Assembly: GCF_009649225.1 (NCBI RefSeq)
Contig: NZ_WJPP01000002.1
Span: 434,001-498,000 of the forward strand
Source of the DNA: Spiribacter salilacus
GTDB taxonomy: Bacteria; Pseudomonadota; Gammaproteobacteria; Nitrococcales; Nitrococcaceae
Direction: 5' to 3'
DNA length: 64,000 bases
The first letter of the stretch is position 1. Each line of letters opens with the position of its first letter. The position numbers were made by a program, and so were the translations under genes. Under the pieces are notes generated by a model. It saw only the letters and a list, made by a program, of their open reading frames with translations, was not told where the DNA came from and ran no database searches. Below, in pieces: positions 30,846 through 39,798 of the stretch.

Positions 30846-33717
30846 GCAACCGCTCCCCTTGCGGATCAACAAAAACAGGCGGCACCACCTTTACGGTGAA
30901 TGTTTGATTAGCAAGCCCATCCCAGATCTCAATTATTTCGCCATGCCGAGCATCGCCCCGCGTCAGCATGCCCAAAGCAATCATTGAATCCATTGCAGGG
31001 CTAAATGTGACTGAGGTGACATGGCCTTCAATCGCATCACCACCCTCTTGCGCGCCAATTGGCCGCAATAGGCTGCCCGCCTTCAGCGGCGCCTGAGAAT
31101 CCATCGGCAGCAAGCCCACCAACCGCGGCCGATTGGGCTTTTGCAGCCCTGGCCGGTGGCGAAGTGCCTGTCCCACACACGGCTTACGGCGGGCCACCAT
31201 TCGCGCCAACCCCACATCATCCGCGGTTACTCGTCCATCCAATTCAGGCCCGGCAATATGCCCTTTTTCGATGCGCAGTGTGGCCATTGCCTCGGTGCCA
31301 TAGGGCGTAATGGAATAAGCCTGCCCAACCTGCAAAATTTGCTCCCACAAGCGAAGGCCATGATCTGCCGTCACATACACCTCAAAGGCAAGCTCACCAG
31401 AATAGCTATTGCGCATAACCAAGCAATCTTTCCCCTCAAACAGGGTTTCTCTAACGCCAAGAAAGGGCAGTGCCTCGGCACTTAAGTCTTCTTCTGGCAG
31501 CAGCGCCTGTACCACCGCACGACTCTGTGGCCCAGCAATGGCGAAAGCCGCCCAATGATCAGAAACGCTAATTGCCATTGCTTGCAAATCCACCCAAGCC
31601 GTCTCAAGCAAAAACTCAATATGCGACAGAACCAAAGCAGCGTTTGCGGTGGTCGTTGTTAACAAATAACGATCTGTATCGAATCGCGCTACCGTGCCAT
31701 CATCCATGATCAAGCCATCGTCTCTGAGCATTAAGCCATAACGGGCCTTACCGGGCGGTAGCGTTTTCATCCCGTTGGCATACAGCCGATTAACCACTTC
31801 AGGCGCATCTGGCCCAACCAGGGCAATTTTGCCAAGCGTAGAAACATCAACAACACCCACCGTGGCACGAACCTGCGCCGCTTCACGGCGAACAGCATGG
31901 GCCGCAGACTCACCCGGTTGTGGATAGACCCGAGGCCGATACCACAAGCCAGCGGTGATCATCTCAGCCCCTAAGGCGCGATGCGCAGCTTCGGCTGGGG
32001 CGCGACGCACGGGCCGAAAATCCCGATCGCGCTCCGCGGCGGTAAGCGCACCGAAGGTAATGGGAATATACGGAGGCCTAAAGGTTGTTGTACCCGCCTC
32101 TGCTACCGAACTGCCGAGCACTGTGGCAAGGGCATGCAAACCAAGAATATTCGATGTCTTCCCTTGGTCAGTCCCCATACCAAGGGTGGTGTAACGCTTT
32201 AAGTGCTCAACGGAGCGATAGCCTTCACGATAAGCCAGCTCAACATCTTCAACCGTTACATCATGTTGCCAATCAATAAATCGTTTTCCCCCACCGGCGG
32301 CTGGGAAAACGCGCAGACGATCCACCGGGCCCCAGTCTCCATCGTTGATGACACCCGCCGCGCGGCCAACCGTCTGAAACCCCTCGCCAAGCTCAGGCGG
32401 CAGAAAAATGCCATGCGTCTGATCAAACCCAGGGCGTCCGCCTAAATGACATTGCAAATGCACAGACGGCTGCCAACCGCCTGAAACTGCCACTGTGTCG
32501 CAGCGAACCGACTGCCGCTCATTCATTCTTGCCGCGGTTCCTTCCAGCGGCACAATTTCAGCACCAGCAACTGACTGCCAGCCACGAGCACGCCCAATCA
32601 CGCACCCTACGTGGTAAGGAATGCCGGCATCAGCAAGCCTAGCCATCCCGTCGCTAGGCGGTGTCTGTCTCGAATCAACAACGCCCACCACATGAACGCC
32701 GAGTTGCTTGAGTGACAAAGCGGTTTGCACAATTTGCTCATCGCCACCCGCCAATAACACCGCCTTGCCGGGTGCAACGCCAAAACGAAACGCATAACCC
32801 AGCGCAGCGCCGGCTAACATCACGCCCGGCAGGTCGTTGCCCACAAAGGCGAGTGGCTGCTCGATGGCACCGGTTGCAAAAATCACCTGTTTCGGGCGAA
32901 CAACCCAACTACGCTGACGCGCACCGGATGGCGCATCACTTGCTACCGTCTCAATCAACCCAACAACTTTGTCATCATAAAGGCCGTAGGCAGCGGTTTC
33001 TTTAAGCAAACGGACATTGGGCTGGCCTTCGAGCTCACGAACGGTCTGCTCCACCCAATCCTGCCCTGCCTGTCCATTCACTAACGCGGGCGCTAAGGCA
33101 AGCTGACCACCAAACCAGGCACGCTCCTCAGCAACCATTACATCGGCACCGGTTGCTGCGGCCGTGCGCGCAGCCTCTAAACCCGCCGCTCCACCACCAA
33201 TCACAAGCACATCACAGCTTGCCTCGATTTGCCCATACCGATCAGGATCTGGCCCATCAGGTGCTTTGCCCAATCCAGCAGCACGCCGAATCACCCGCTC
33301 ATAAAGCGGCTCCCAGGCACTGGCTGGGCGCATAAATGTTTTGTAATAGAACCCCGCCACAAAAAAGGGCGCAAACAGCCCATTAATGGCCATCAAATCA
33401 AAACGGGGTGATGGCCAGCAGTTTTGTGAAGATGCCGCCATGCCCTGCCTAAGCATGACCGTTGTTGCTTTGGTATTGGGCTCGGCTTGAGCACCGGTGC
33501 CAAGAGTAACCAGTGCTGCGGGCTCTTCGCTACCAATGCTTAAAATGCCGCGTGGGCGATGATATTTAAAGCTCCGCCCAATTATCCGCTGATGATTCGC
33601 TAATAATGCCGACGCTAATGTATCGCCCTGCAGCCCCGTATAGCGGCGGCCATTGAAGCTAAATTCAATCGGGCTATCGGTATCAATACCTATCGCGTTA
33701 GGCAGTCTATTGGCCAT
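30838..33717 (-). CDS. soxA: Sarcosine oxidase alpha subunit
   Basis: Large subunit of heterotetrameric sarcosine oxidase, which oxidises sarcosine to glycine, passing the methyl group to tetrahydrofolate. The 959-residue protein has an N-terminal ferredoxin-like domain without cysteines (about 15-90, FSFNGRRYTGLQGDTL) and a pyridine-nucleotide fold CDVLVIGGGAAGLEAA (about 165-180). Its C-terminal half from about 580 is GcvT-like and binds folate (GPDAPEVVNRLYANGM, then RIEKGHIAGPEL). The ATG at 33717 overlaps soxD by 11 bases; a start at 33744 adds nine residues. Confidence 0.96.
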   Translation of the reverse strand: MANRLPNAIGIDTDSPIEFSFNGRRYTGLQGDTLASALLANHQRIIGRSFKYHRPRGILSIGSEEPAALVTLGTGAQAEPNTKATTVMLRQGMAASSQNCWPSPRFDLMAINGLFAPFFVAGFYYKTFMRPASAWEPLYERVIRRAAGLGKAPDGPDPDRYGQIEASCDVLVIGGGAAGLEAARTAAATGADVMVAEERAWFGGQLALAPALVNGQAGQDWVEQTVRELEGQPNVRLLKETAAYGLYDDKVVGLIETVASDAPSGARQRSWVVRPKQVIFATGAIEQPLAFVGNDLPGVMLAGAALGYAFRFGVAPGKAVLLAGGDEQIVQTALSLKQLGVHVVGVVDSRQTPPSDGMARLADAGIPYHVGCVIGRARGWQSVAGAEIVPLEGTAARMNERQSVRCDTVAVSGGWQPSVHLQCHLGGRPGFDQTHGIFLPPELGEGFQTVGRAAGVINDGDWGPVDRLRVFPAAGGGKRFIDWQHDVTVEDVELAYREGYRSVEHLKRYTTLGMGTDQGKTSNILGLHALATVLGSSVAEAGTTTFRPPYIPITFGALTAAERDRDFRPVRRAPAEAAHRALGAEMITAGLWYRPRVYPQPGESAAHAVRREAAQVRATVGVVDVSTLGKIALVGPDAPEVVNRLYANGMKTLPPGKARYGLMLRDDGLIMDDGTVARFDTDRYLLTTTTANAALVLSHIEFLLETAWVDLQAMAISVSDHWAAFAIAGPQSRAVVQALLPEEDLSAEALPFLGVRETLFEGKDCLVMRNSYSGELAFEVYVTADHGLRLWEQILQVGQAYSITPYGTEAMATLRIEKGHIAGPELDGRVTADDVGLARMVARRKPCVGQALRHRPGLQKPNRPRLVGLLPMDSQAPLKAGSLLRPIGAQEGGDAIEGHVTSVTFSPAMDSMIALGMLTRGDARHGEIIEIWDGLANQTFTVKVVPPVFVDPQGERLHG

Positions 33718-33964
33718 GGGGTAACCCCACCTCTGCGATTTCATGGGTTGCGGTATTTCGAGTTACCTGAAGCCAAGCTCGGCAGCCATGCAGATGCTGC
33801 CAGTACTCTTGATGCCAGCCTCGCGGATTCTTGCGTGAAAAGACGTATTGCGCCCAACGCTCCGCATCTAAATCTGCTTCATCAGGCCGCGGCTGAGTTG
33901 CATCACCGCCGTAGGCAAACTCGGCCAAGTCTCGCTGGCCACAATAAGGACAGGTAATTCGCAT
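33707..33964 (-). CDS. soxD: Sarcosine oxidase delta subunit
   Basis: The small 85-residue zinc-binding subunit of heterotetrameric sarcosine oxidase. Cys5 and Cys8 in CPYCG pair with His57 and Cys61 (HLHGC), the same spacing as the zinc ligands of the Stenotrophomonas enzyme. GDATQPRPD and FSRKNPRGWHQEYW are strongly conserved. The start lies 12 bases after soxB and the end overlaps soxA by 11. Confidence 0.95.
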   Translation of the reverse strand: MRITCPYCGQRDLAEFAYGGDATQPRPDEADLDAERWAQYVFSRKNPRGWHQEYWQHLHGCRAWLQVTRNTATHEIAEVGLPHGQ

Positions 33965-33976
33965 ACTCAGTGGCTC

Positions 33977-35251
33977 CTAATGCGCCCAGGGGCGAGGCCC
34001 CATACCCTTTTCATCGAGCGTTAGTCCTTTTTCAAAACGCTCTAGCGTAAAGTCGGTTGCCAGCGGATGATGCCCACCATTGGCCAGCGAATGGGCAAAA
34101 CACCAGCCTGAGGCTGGCGTTGCCTTAAACCCGCCGTAACACCAGCCACCGTTAAGAAAAAGGCCATCGACAGGCGTGGGGCCAATAATTGGACTGCCGT
34201 CCATGGTCATATCCATTACACCCCCCCAATGCCGCAGCAAGCGTAATCGAGAGACTTGGGGCATTAGGGCAACCGCACTTGAAATCACATCACGCAAGAT
34301 CGGCATGTTGCCGCGCTGGGCATACGAGTTATAACCATCCAGATCGCCCCCAAATACCAAGCCACCCTTGTCAGACTGACTGATATAAAAATGCGCAGCG
34401 CCAAAACCCACCACATGATCGAGGCAAGGTTTGATTGACTCACTAACAAACGCCTGCAAAATATGGCTTTCGATGGGTAGCTCAAACCCGGCCATTTGCG
34501 CTAGGCGCCCTGAGTTGCCGGCAACCGCCACCCCCACGCGCCCTGCGCCGATGGTGCCCAAGTTTGTTTTCACACCCACCACTCGCTCACCTGAGAATTC
34601 AAAGCCGCTGACTTCACAGTTTTGAATGATATCCACACCTAAACGATCAGCTGCACGCGCATAGCCCCATGCCACAGCATCATGTCGTGCAGTGCCTGCG
34701 CGGCCTTGATAAAGCGCTCCATAAATCGGAAAACGCGCCGAGTCGCGATAATCTAGTTGCGGCAACGCCTCCTGCACCGCCTGTGCATCAAGCAACTCGG
34801 CGTCGATACCATGGGCGCGCATCACATTCCCCCGTCTGCGCGCGGCATCAACTTGGGCATCGCTATGCACCAAGTTAAATTGCCCACGCTGGGAGAGCAT
34901 GACGTTAAAATTTAGATCTTGAGACAGCCCTTCCCAGAGCTTCATTGACCATTCATAAAAGTCGACATTACTGCCAATCATGTAATTGGAGCGAACAATT
35001 GTGGTGTTGCGCCCCGTATTGCCACCGCCAATCCAGCCTTTTTCTAAAACAGCGATACGCCCGACGCGATGATTTTTGGCCAGATAATAGGCAGTTGCCA
35101 GGCCATGACCGCCCCCGCCGATGATAATCACGTCATAATGTTTGGCTGGCGTGGGTGCACGCCATGCAAGCGGCCAGCCGCGATGACCACGCAGGCCCTG
35201 TTTGAACAAATTGAATGCGGAATAACGCATGATGGGGTCAAGTGTAGTCAT
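33977..35251 (-). CDS. soxB: Sarcosine oxidase beta subunit
   Basis: Catalytic subunit of heterotetrameric sarcosine oxidase. It carries non-covalent FAD, where sarcosine is oxidised, and shares a covalently bound FMN. The FAD fold DVIIIGGGGHGLATAYYLA is at residues 40-58, followed by GGGNTGRNTTIVRSN. His190 in TARHDAVAWGYARAAD is probably the FMN attachment His of the family. The protein has 424 residues from the first ATG. A second ATG at 35230 gives the usual family N-terminus MRYSAFNLF and may be the true start; neither has a strong ribosome site. It is first in the operon soxB-D-A-G-lysR. No glyA is next to it. Confidence 0.95.
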   Translation of the reverse strand: MTTLDPIMRYSAFNLFKQGLRGHRGWPLAWRAPTPAKHYDVIIIGGGGHGLATAYYLAKNHRVGRIAVLEKGWIGGGNTGRNTTIVRSNYMIGSNVDFYEWSMKLWEGLSQDLNFNVMLSQRGQFNLVHSDAQVDAARRRGNVMRAHGIDAELLDAQAVQEALPQLDYRDSARFPIYGALYQGRAGTARHDAVAWGYARAADRLGVDIIQNCEVSGFEFSGERVVGVKTNLGTIGAGRVGVAVAGNSGRLAQMAGFELPIESHILQAFVSESIKPCLDHVVGFGAAHFYISQSDKGGLVFGGDLDGYNSYAQRGNMPILRDVISSAVALMPQVSRLRLLRHWGGVMDMTMDGSPIIGPTPVDGLFLNGGWCYGGFKATPASGWCFAHSLANGGHHPLATDFTLERFEKGLTLDEKGMGPRPWAH

Positions 35252-35310
35252 GCATTACCATGCTATGCCGCTATTTGCACAAAAACTAGGGCAAACAATC
35301 AGTTTTACTT

Positions 35311-36528
35311 ATGGAAGATCAGGCAAAATCTGATACAACCGGCGTACTGATCGCAACGACCGGTGCGCTGACCTTTGCAGCAATGGTGGCCGTATTTCCG
35401 GCTGCAATTGCACCTGCAATTGGCGTTGCGCTTGAGGTATCCCCTTCATTAATCGGCATTCAAATCAGCCTGCTCTACTTTGGCGCTATGCTGGCATCTT
35501 TAACGGGTGGTGGCGTTAATCAGCGGCTAGGTGCCTGCCGCACCACCCAAGTTGCTTTAGGTTTACTCGCCACCGGCGCGGCATTAATGGCGATCGGTAC
35601 GTTGCCCTTGTTTGTATTCTCTAGCGTGCTAATGGGGCTTGGATATGGCCTCACCAATCCCGCGGCCTCCCACCTACTAGTGCGCTTTACCGACAAAAAT
35701 CGGCGCGGCCTGGTCTTTGGTATTAAACAAACCGGTGTTCCACTGGGCGGCATGCTAGCCGGTGCCGTAGCGCCCGCCTTGGCTGTTGCCTATGGCTGGC
35801 GTGTGGCGGTGATTAGCGTGGTGATACCCGCTGTACTGGGATTAATTTTATTGCAGCGACGGCGTCACCAATGGGATGGCGATCGGCGTCGGACAACAAC
35901 ATGGCAGGCTGCACCATTTGCTGACCTTATGCTCGTTTGGCGGCACCAGCCACTGCGACTACTCGCTATTGCGTCATTTTTCTTTAGTGCCTCGCAGCTC
36001 TGCTTAACCGTTTTTACCGTCACCTTGCTCGTCGAGGACATCCACCTTTCATTGGTGCATGCCGGGGTTATTCTTGCGATCGTGCAGGTGGTTGGGGTTA
36101 TTGGGCGCATGCTCTGGGGCTGGATTGCCGATGCTATTGGCAATGGGCTGATCGCCTTACTCTTAGTGAATAGCGTTTCGCTCTCAGGCAGCCTTCTCGT
36201 TACGCAAATGACCCAGGCATGGCCTATTTGGCTGATCACAGCGGCGCTCTGCCTATTTAGCTTTGGTGCCCTCAGCTGGAACGGGGTTTATTTGTCAGAG
36301 GTTGCTCGCGCCGCGCCAGCCGGCGCCGTTGCGCGCATTTCGGGCGGCGCACTTTTTGTCACGTTTGCTGGCGTGATGGTGGGGCCAACGGTCTTTACCC
36401 TAATGCAGCCACTGATTGGCAGCTACACAAAAACGTTTTTTCTTGTTGCCGCGGGCACTCTAATTGGCATGAGCCTGATTTGGAGGGCACGCCGGCTGAG
36501 CAGTTACCCGCTAACTGAGGACCAGTGA
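35311..36528 (+). CDS. Major facilitator superfamily transporter
   Basis: A 405-residue inner-membrane transporter with about twelve hydrophobic segments in two halves of six. The loop 2-3 motif is seen as GGGVNQRLGACR. The central basic cytosolic loop (about 182-205, RRRHQWDGDRRR) separates the halves. NPAASHLLVRF and GIKQTGVPLGGML resemble CynX/NimT-type and other anion carriers. It is divergent from soxB across 59 bases, so it may import sarcosine, betaine products or another one-carbon substrate; this is inferred from position only. The 3' end overlaps a small ORF on the other strand by 25 bases. Confidence 0.85.
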   Translation: MEDQAKSDTTGVLIATTGALTFAAMVAVFPAAIAPAIGVALEVSPSLIGIQISLLYFGAMLASLTGGGVNQRLGACRTTQVALGLLATGAALMAIGTLPLFVFSSVLMGLGYGLTNPAASHLLVRFTDKNRRGLVFGIKQTGVPLGGMLAGAVAPALAVAYGWRVAVISVVIPAVLGLILLQRRRHQWDGDRRRTTTWQAAPFADLMLVWRHQPLRLLAIASFFFSASQLCLTVFTVTLLVEDIHLSLVHAGVILAIVQVVGVIGRMLWGWIADAIGNGLIALLLVNSVSLSGSLLVTQMTQAWPIWLITAALCLFSFGALSWNGVYLSEVARAAPAGAVARISGGALFVTFAGVMVGPTVFTLMQPLIGSYTKTFFLVAAGTLIGMSLIWRARRLSSYPLTEDQ

Positions 36529-36608
36529 TCGAGTACAACCAGCAGAATCAAAATTACCAAGGTAACCACCAAATTGATTCGGCTGTAGCGTGGTTTTTCA
36601 GCATTCAT
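36504..36608 (-). CDS. Putative 34-residue single-helix membrane protein
   Basis: A short frame not usually reported because of its size. It starts with an ATG two bases after the transporter stop (TAATCATG) and encodes 34 residues: a basic N-terminus MNAEKPRYSRIN, one strongly hydrophobic segment at about 13-26 (LVVTLVILILLVVL), and a short polar tail DHWSSVSG. The positive-inside rule puts the N-terminus in the cytosol. Translational coupling to the thiosulfate-transporter gene would explain the weak ribosome site. Its end overlaps the 3' end of the MFS gene on the other strand. No function can be read; a small accessory subunit of the transporter is possible. Confidence 0.55.
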   Translation of the reverse strand: MNAEKPRYSRINLVVTLVILILLVVLDHWSSVSG

Positions 36609-36610
36609 GA

Positions 36611-37819
36611 TTAGTTATCCATACCAAAGCGAGGTCGCAGGGCAACACCCATAATGGAGCCGAGAAAACCAAAGACCAGCCAAACCCAGCCATGCAGACT
36701 TGCCGTTGCAATACCGCTAAAGAATGCACCGATATTGCAGCCAAAACCTAATCTTGCGCCATAACCCATCAGCAACCCGCCAATAATGGCCGCACTCACA
36801 TTTAAAAGCCCAAGGCGATTTTGACTACCCGCATTAAACCGGCCCGCCAACCCAGCGGCCAACATTGCCCCTAACAGCAGCCCAAAGTTCATCACGGAAG
36901 TTACATTCACTAATACGCTTTCACGCAGCACACGGGCAGGATACGGCCAGCTCCAGTATTCAAACTGACTCATATCAACACCCACTGCTGCTAGGGCCTT
37001 AGCACCCCATACCGCAAAGGCAAACGTAATACCCCATGGCTGGCCAGCAATCAATAAAGTGGCTAGCCCTAGACCGGCTAGCGCAATTACGCCCCAAATC
37101 AGCGGCCAACCACCACCAATTAAAGTGACCCACCAGGGGCCATCTGGGCGCACAAACAGCCGCTCAACCGAGCCATGCCGCTCACGCTCAACATTAACCA
37201 CCACCCAAACGAGCGCCAACAACACGGAAACTTGCAATAAAATCGCGCCGACCGGATCCAGCGATTGCGCTAAATCGATGGCGCCGATATTGGGCCCAGC
37301 CAGCCACCAGGGTAAATGGATGGTGCCAAGCACCGAACCCACAATAAACGCGATTAGGGTTATTAACATGCGCCGATTGCCAGCACCTACGGTAAATAGA
37401 GTGCCTGAACCACAACCCCCGCCAAGCTGCATTCCCACGCCAAACAAGAAGCTGCCAACAATCACAAAACCACCCACTGGTGCGATTGCGCCATTGGCTA
37501 AGCCACTGGCAACCACAGGAATGAAGAGCACGGAAGAGACGGCCAGCAAAATCAGCTGAGCGCGCAGCCCACGGCTGCGGCGTTTAACAATATAGTTACG
37601 CCACCCAGCGGTAAATCCGAAGGCAGCGTGATACAGGGCAACGCCCAAGCCGCCACCAATTAAAAATAGCGCCACAAACTGCGCTGATGCCTGCTGCCAA
37701 ATCAGCACGCCAAGCACCAAAGCCGCAATGCCAACGACGGTTAAAACAAAGCGATCGCCCTGCAGGCGCTTGGCACTTGCAGGGCGTTCTCCATTGATGG
37801 CTTCAGCCAGCGTTGACAT
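36611..37819 (-). CDS. YeeE/YedE-type thiosulfate transporter (TsuA family)
   Basis: A 402-residue membrane protein of two similar halves with many short hydrophobic segments. Each half has a conserved cysteine motif: Cys136 in GGGCGSGTLF and Cys361 in GFGCNIGAFF. In TsuA/YeeE these cysteines line the path by which thiosulfate crosses the inner membrane, so sulfur-compound import is likely; selenium or sulfite cannot be excluded. It follows the periplasmic rhodanese by 16 bases and is followed at once by a small membrane ORF. All three appear to be one operon. Confidence 0.88.
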   Translation of the reverse strand: MSTLAEAINGERPASAKRLQGDRFVLTVVGIAALVLGVLIWQQASAQFVALFLIGGGLGVALYHAAFGFTAGWRNYIVKRRSRGLRAQLILLAVSSVLFIPVVASGLANGAIAPVGGFVIVGSFLFGVGMQLGGGCGSGTLFTVGAGNRRMLITLIAFIVGSVLGTIHLPWWLAGPNIGAIDLAQSLDPVGAILLQVSVLLALVWVVVNVERERHGSVERLFVRPDGPWWVTLIGGGWPLIWGVIALAGLGLATLLIAGQPWGITFAFAVWGAKALAAVGVDMSQFEYWSWPYPARVLRESVLVNVTSVMNFGLLLGAMLAAGLAGRFNAGSQNRLGLLNVSAAIIGGLLMGYGARLGFGCNIGAFFSGIATASLHGWVWLVFGFLGSIMGVALRPRFGMDN

Positions 37820-37835
37820 GCGTGAGCTCTTATCC

Positions 37836-38783
37836 CTAGTTCAACAGGTCGCTAAGCGCTTGCTGACCCGCCACCAAGGGCCGATTAGCATCCTGCGTCC
37901 ACTCTGTCATCGAGCCATCGTACATTGCCACGCTCTCTAGCCCGGCCACCTCAGATAGCGCAAACCATACAGTCGCCGCCCAATGGCCGGTATTGCAGAA
38001 GGAAACGACTGGCTCGCTGCCATCAATACCCGCAGCGTCGACCAGACGGGATACCTCGGCGGCATCCACAAAGTTCGAAGAGCCTTCCTGCACTAACAGA
38101 TGCTCTTCTAAACTGGCCGCACCGGGGATGGTGCCCGCGTTTGCTGATGCCGGATGTTTCGCTTCACCACGAAACTGCGCAGCCGGCCGGGCATCTACCA
38201 ACTGTGAGCCGCCATTGATGCCAGCTTGCACCTGCTCTGCGCTCACCAAAAGCTCTGGGCGCAGGTTTGCCGTAAAGTTACCCGCGGTGGCGTTAGTCTG
38301 ACCGGTTGCTAGCTCGCCACCTGCATCAACCCAACCCTTCAAGCCGCCGTTGAGAATACCCACCGCATCATGCCCCAACAGCTTAAAGGTCCAATACACT
38401 CGGGCAGCACTACCGAAGTCAGTTGACCCGACGCCAGCTGGCACAATGACCACTGCGTCATCATTACTCACACCCAAGCTTTGAATGTAGGTTTGCAGAT
38501 CTTCAACGCCCGGTGTCATGCCAGGCACGCCATTAACGCTGGTCCGCCACCCACCATCGGTGTAGCTTGCGTAAACGGAGCCTGGAATATGACCGGCGGC
38601 AAAACCTTCCGCATTCGTACCGTCGATGCCGCTGCGCACGTCAATAATGACAAGATTATCGGCCTGTAAGTTGTCGGCTAACCATGCGCTATCGACCAAC
38701 GGCGTTACCGCTGGTGCAGCCAATACGGCGCCCCCAGAAACAAACAATGCCAAGGCAGCGAACACAGCCTTTACCTTATTCAT
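37836..38783 (-). CDS. Periplasmic two-domain rhodanese (sulfurtransferase)
   Basis: A 315-residue secreted sulfurtransferase. The start has a signal peptide (basic MNKVK, hydrophobic core, AlaValLeuAlaAla cleavage region around residue 23). Two rhodanese domains follow: an inactive N-terminal one (about 30-155) and a C-terminal one (about 175-300) with catalytic Cys263 in SFCNTGHWA. It moves sulfane sulfur, probably from thiosulfate, and sits upstream of the transporter gene. I chose the ATG at 38783 behind GGAG; the frame from 38840 adds 19 residues without signal character. The 104 bases upstream are AT-rich and must hold the promoter. Confidence 0.92.
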   Translation of the reverse strand: MNKVKAVFAALALFVSGGAVLAAPAVTPLVDSAWLADNLQADNLVIIDVRSGIDGTNAEGFAAGHIPGSVYASYTDGGWRTSVNGVPGMTPGVEDLQTYIQSLGVSNDDAVVIVPAGVGSTDFGSAARVYWTFKLLGHDAVGILNGGLKGWVDAGGELATGQTNATAGNFTANLRPELLVSAEQVQAGINGGSQLVDARPAAQFRGEAKHPASANAGTIPGAASLEEHLLVQEGSSNFVDAAEVSRLVDAAGIDGSEPVVSFCNTGHWAATVWFALSEVAGLESVAMYDGSMTEWTQDANRPLVAGQQALSDLLN

Positions 38784-38887
38784 TGAACCACTCCAGTTAT
38801 TCAGAAAGATTGCCCCGTAGGCTACCCGCATCGTTAACAATGAAAAGGAATTATTTATGCTATGTATATAACTAAATAGAATAAAGA

Positions 38888-39781
38888 TTAGCTAAACCAT
38901 GCCAGCAGGCGCGGGATAAAGCGCGCTAGCTCGCCAGTCATCATGACAAAATCAGCATCAAAGCGCTCTGCCGGGGTTTCGGCCTCCCGATCACCACTTT
39001 CGGATTGCACCAAATCGGCAAAGCGCAGCCGTTTAATCGATAAATCCGTATCCATCACCGCTTCAAGGCGCTGATCCCAGGCAATCGCCAGCCGCTTAAC
39101 CCGCTTACCCGCCTTAATATGGGCACGGATTTCGTTACTTCTTAAATCCTGTCGACGGCAGCTAATTTCAGCGCCTTCGCTGCGCGGGTCTTCAAAAACC
39201 GCTTCCTCGCCTGGCTCTAAATCACTTGGAAACCGATCATGTGCCAGCCACTCTGTCATAACTTGATGCGGTGCTGAATCCGTTTGCAGCGGCCGCAATG
39301 GCAAGCTGCTTAGCGCTGCGCGCAGGTCTTCGGTAAATATCTCCGCCTCTTTCCAGCTGCTCGCATCCACCACCAGCCAGCGATTCTCCATATCAAAGTA
39401 GCCATAGGTTTTTCGCCGCTTTGTAAACGCTCGAGGCAACAGATCCATGGTCACTTCTTCTTTAAGCCGGGTGCGCTCGCGCTTGCCTAAGGGCCTTGCC
39501 ATTGCCGCTTCACGCTCCTCAGCACGTTGCTCGACATTTTCTTTAACGACGGCTGCCGGCAGCACCCGCACTTCAGTTTGCAAGCACATCATCATTTGTG
39601 TGCCCGCCACATGCGCAAGTAGCTCACCCCCGGTGCTTAGCGGCGACACCCAGCCCCGAGTTTCAGGGTCATGCGGACCAACGGGTTGAAATGCCGCTCC
39701 TGCTAAGCGTGACTCCAACTGCTCAGAACTTAACGCGAACGCATCAGCAAGCTGATAAACGCAAAGATTGCGAAACCACAT
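38888..39781 (-). CDS. rdgC: Recombination-associated protein RdgC
   Basis: RdgC forms a ring around double-stranded DNA and limits RecA function. The 297-residue protein begins MWFRNLCVYQL and carries the family segments GWVSPL, RTRLKEEV and LLPRAFTKR, with WLVVDASS in the middle and LARFIPRLLAWF near the end. E. coli RdgC has 303 residues. It lies 17 bases downstream of purK on the same strand, so it may be the last gene of the phaC-purE-purK unit. Confidence 0.95.
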   Translation of the reverse strand: MWFRNLCVYQLADAFALSSEQLESRLAGAAFQPVGPHDPETRGWVSPLSTGGELLAHVAGTQMMMCLQTEVRVLPAAVVKENVEQRAEEREAAMARPLGKRERTRLKEEVTMDLLPRAFTKRRKTYGYFDMENRWLVVDASSWKEAEIFTEDLRAALSSLPLRPLQTDSAPHQVMTEWLAHDRFPSDLEPGEEAVFEDPRSEGAEISCRRQDLRSNEIRAHIKAGKRVKRLAIAWDQRLEAVMDTDLSIKRLRFADLVQSESGDREAETPAERFDADFVMMTGELARFIPRLLAWFS

Positions 39782-39798
39782 GGAAATACTCTTTTTAG

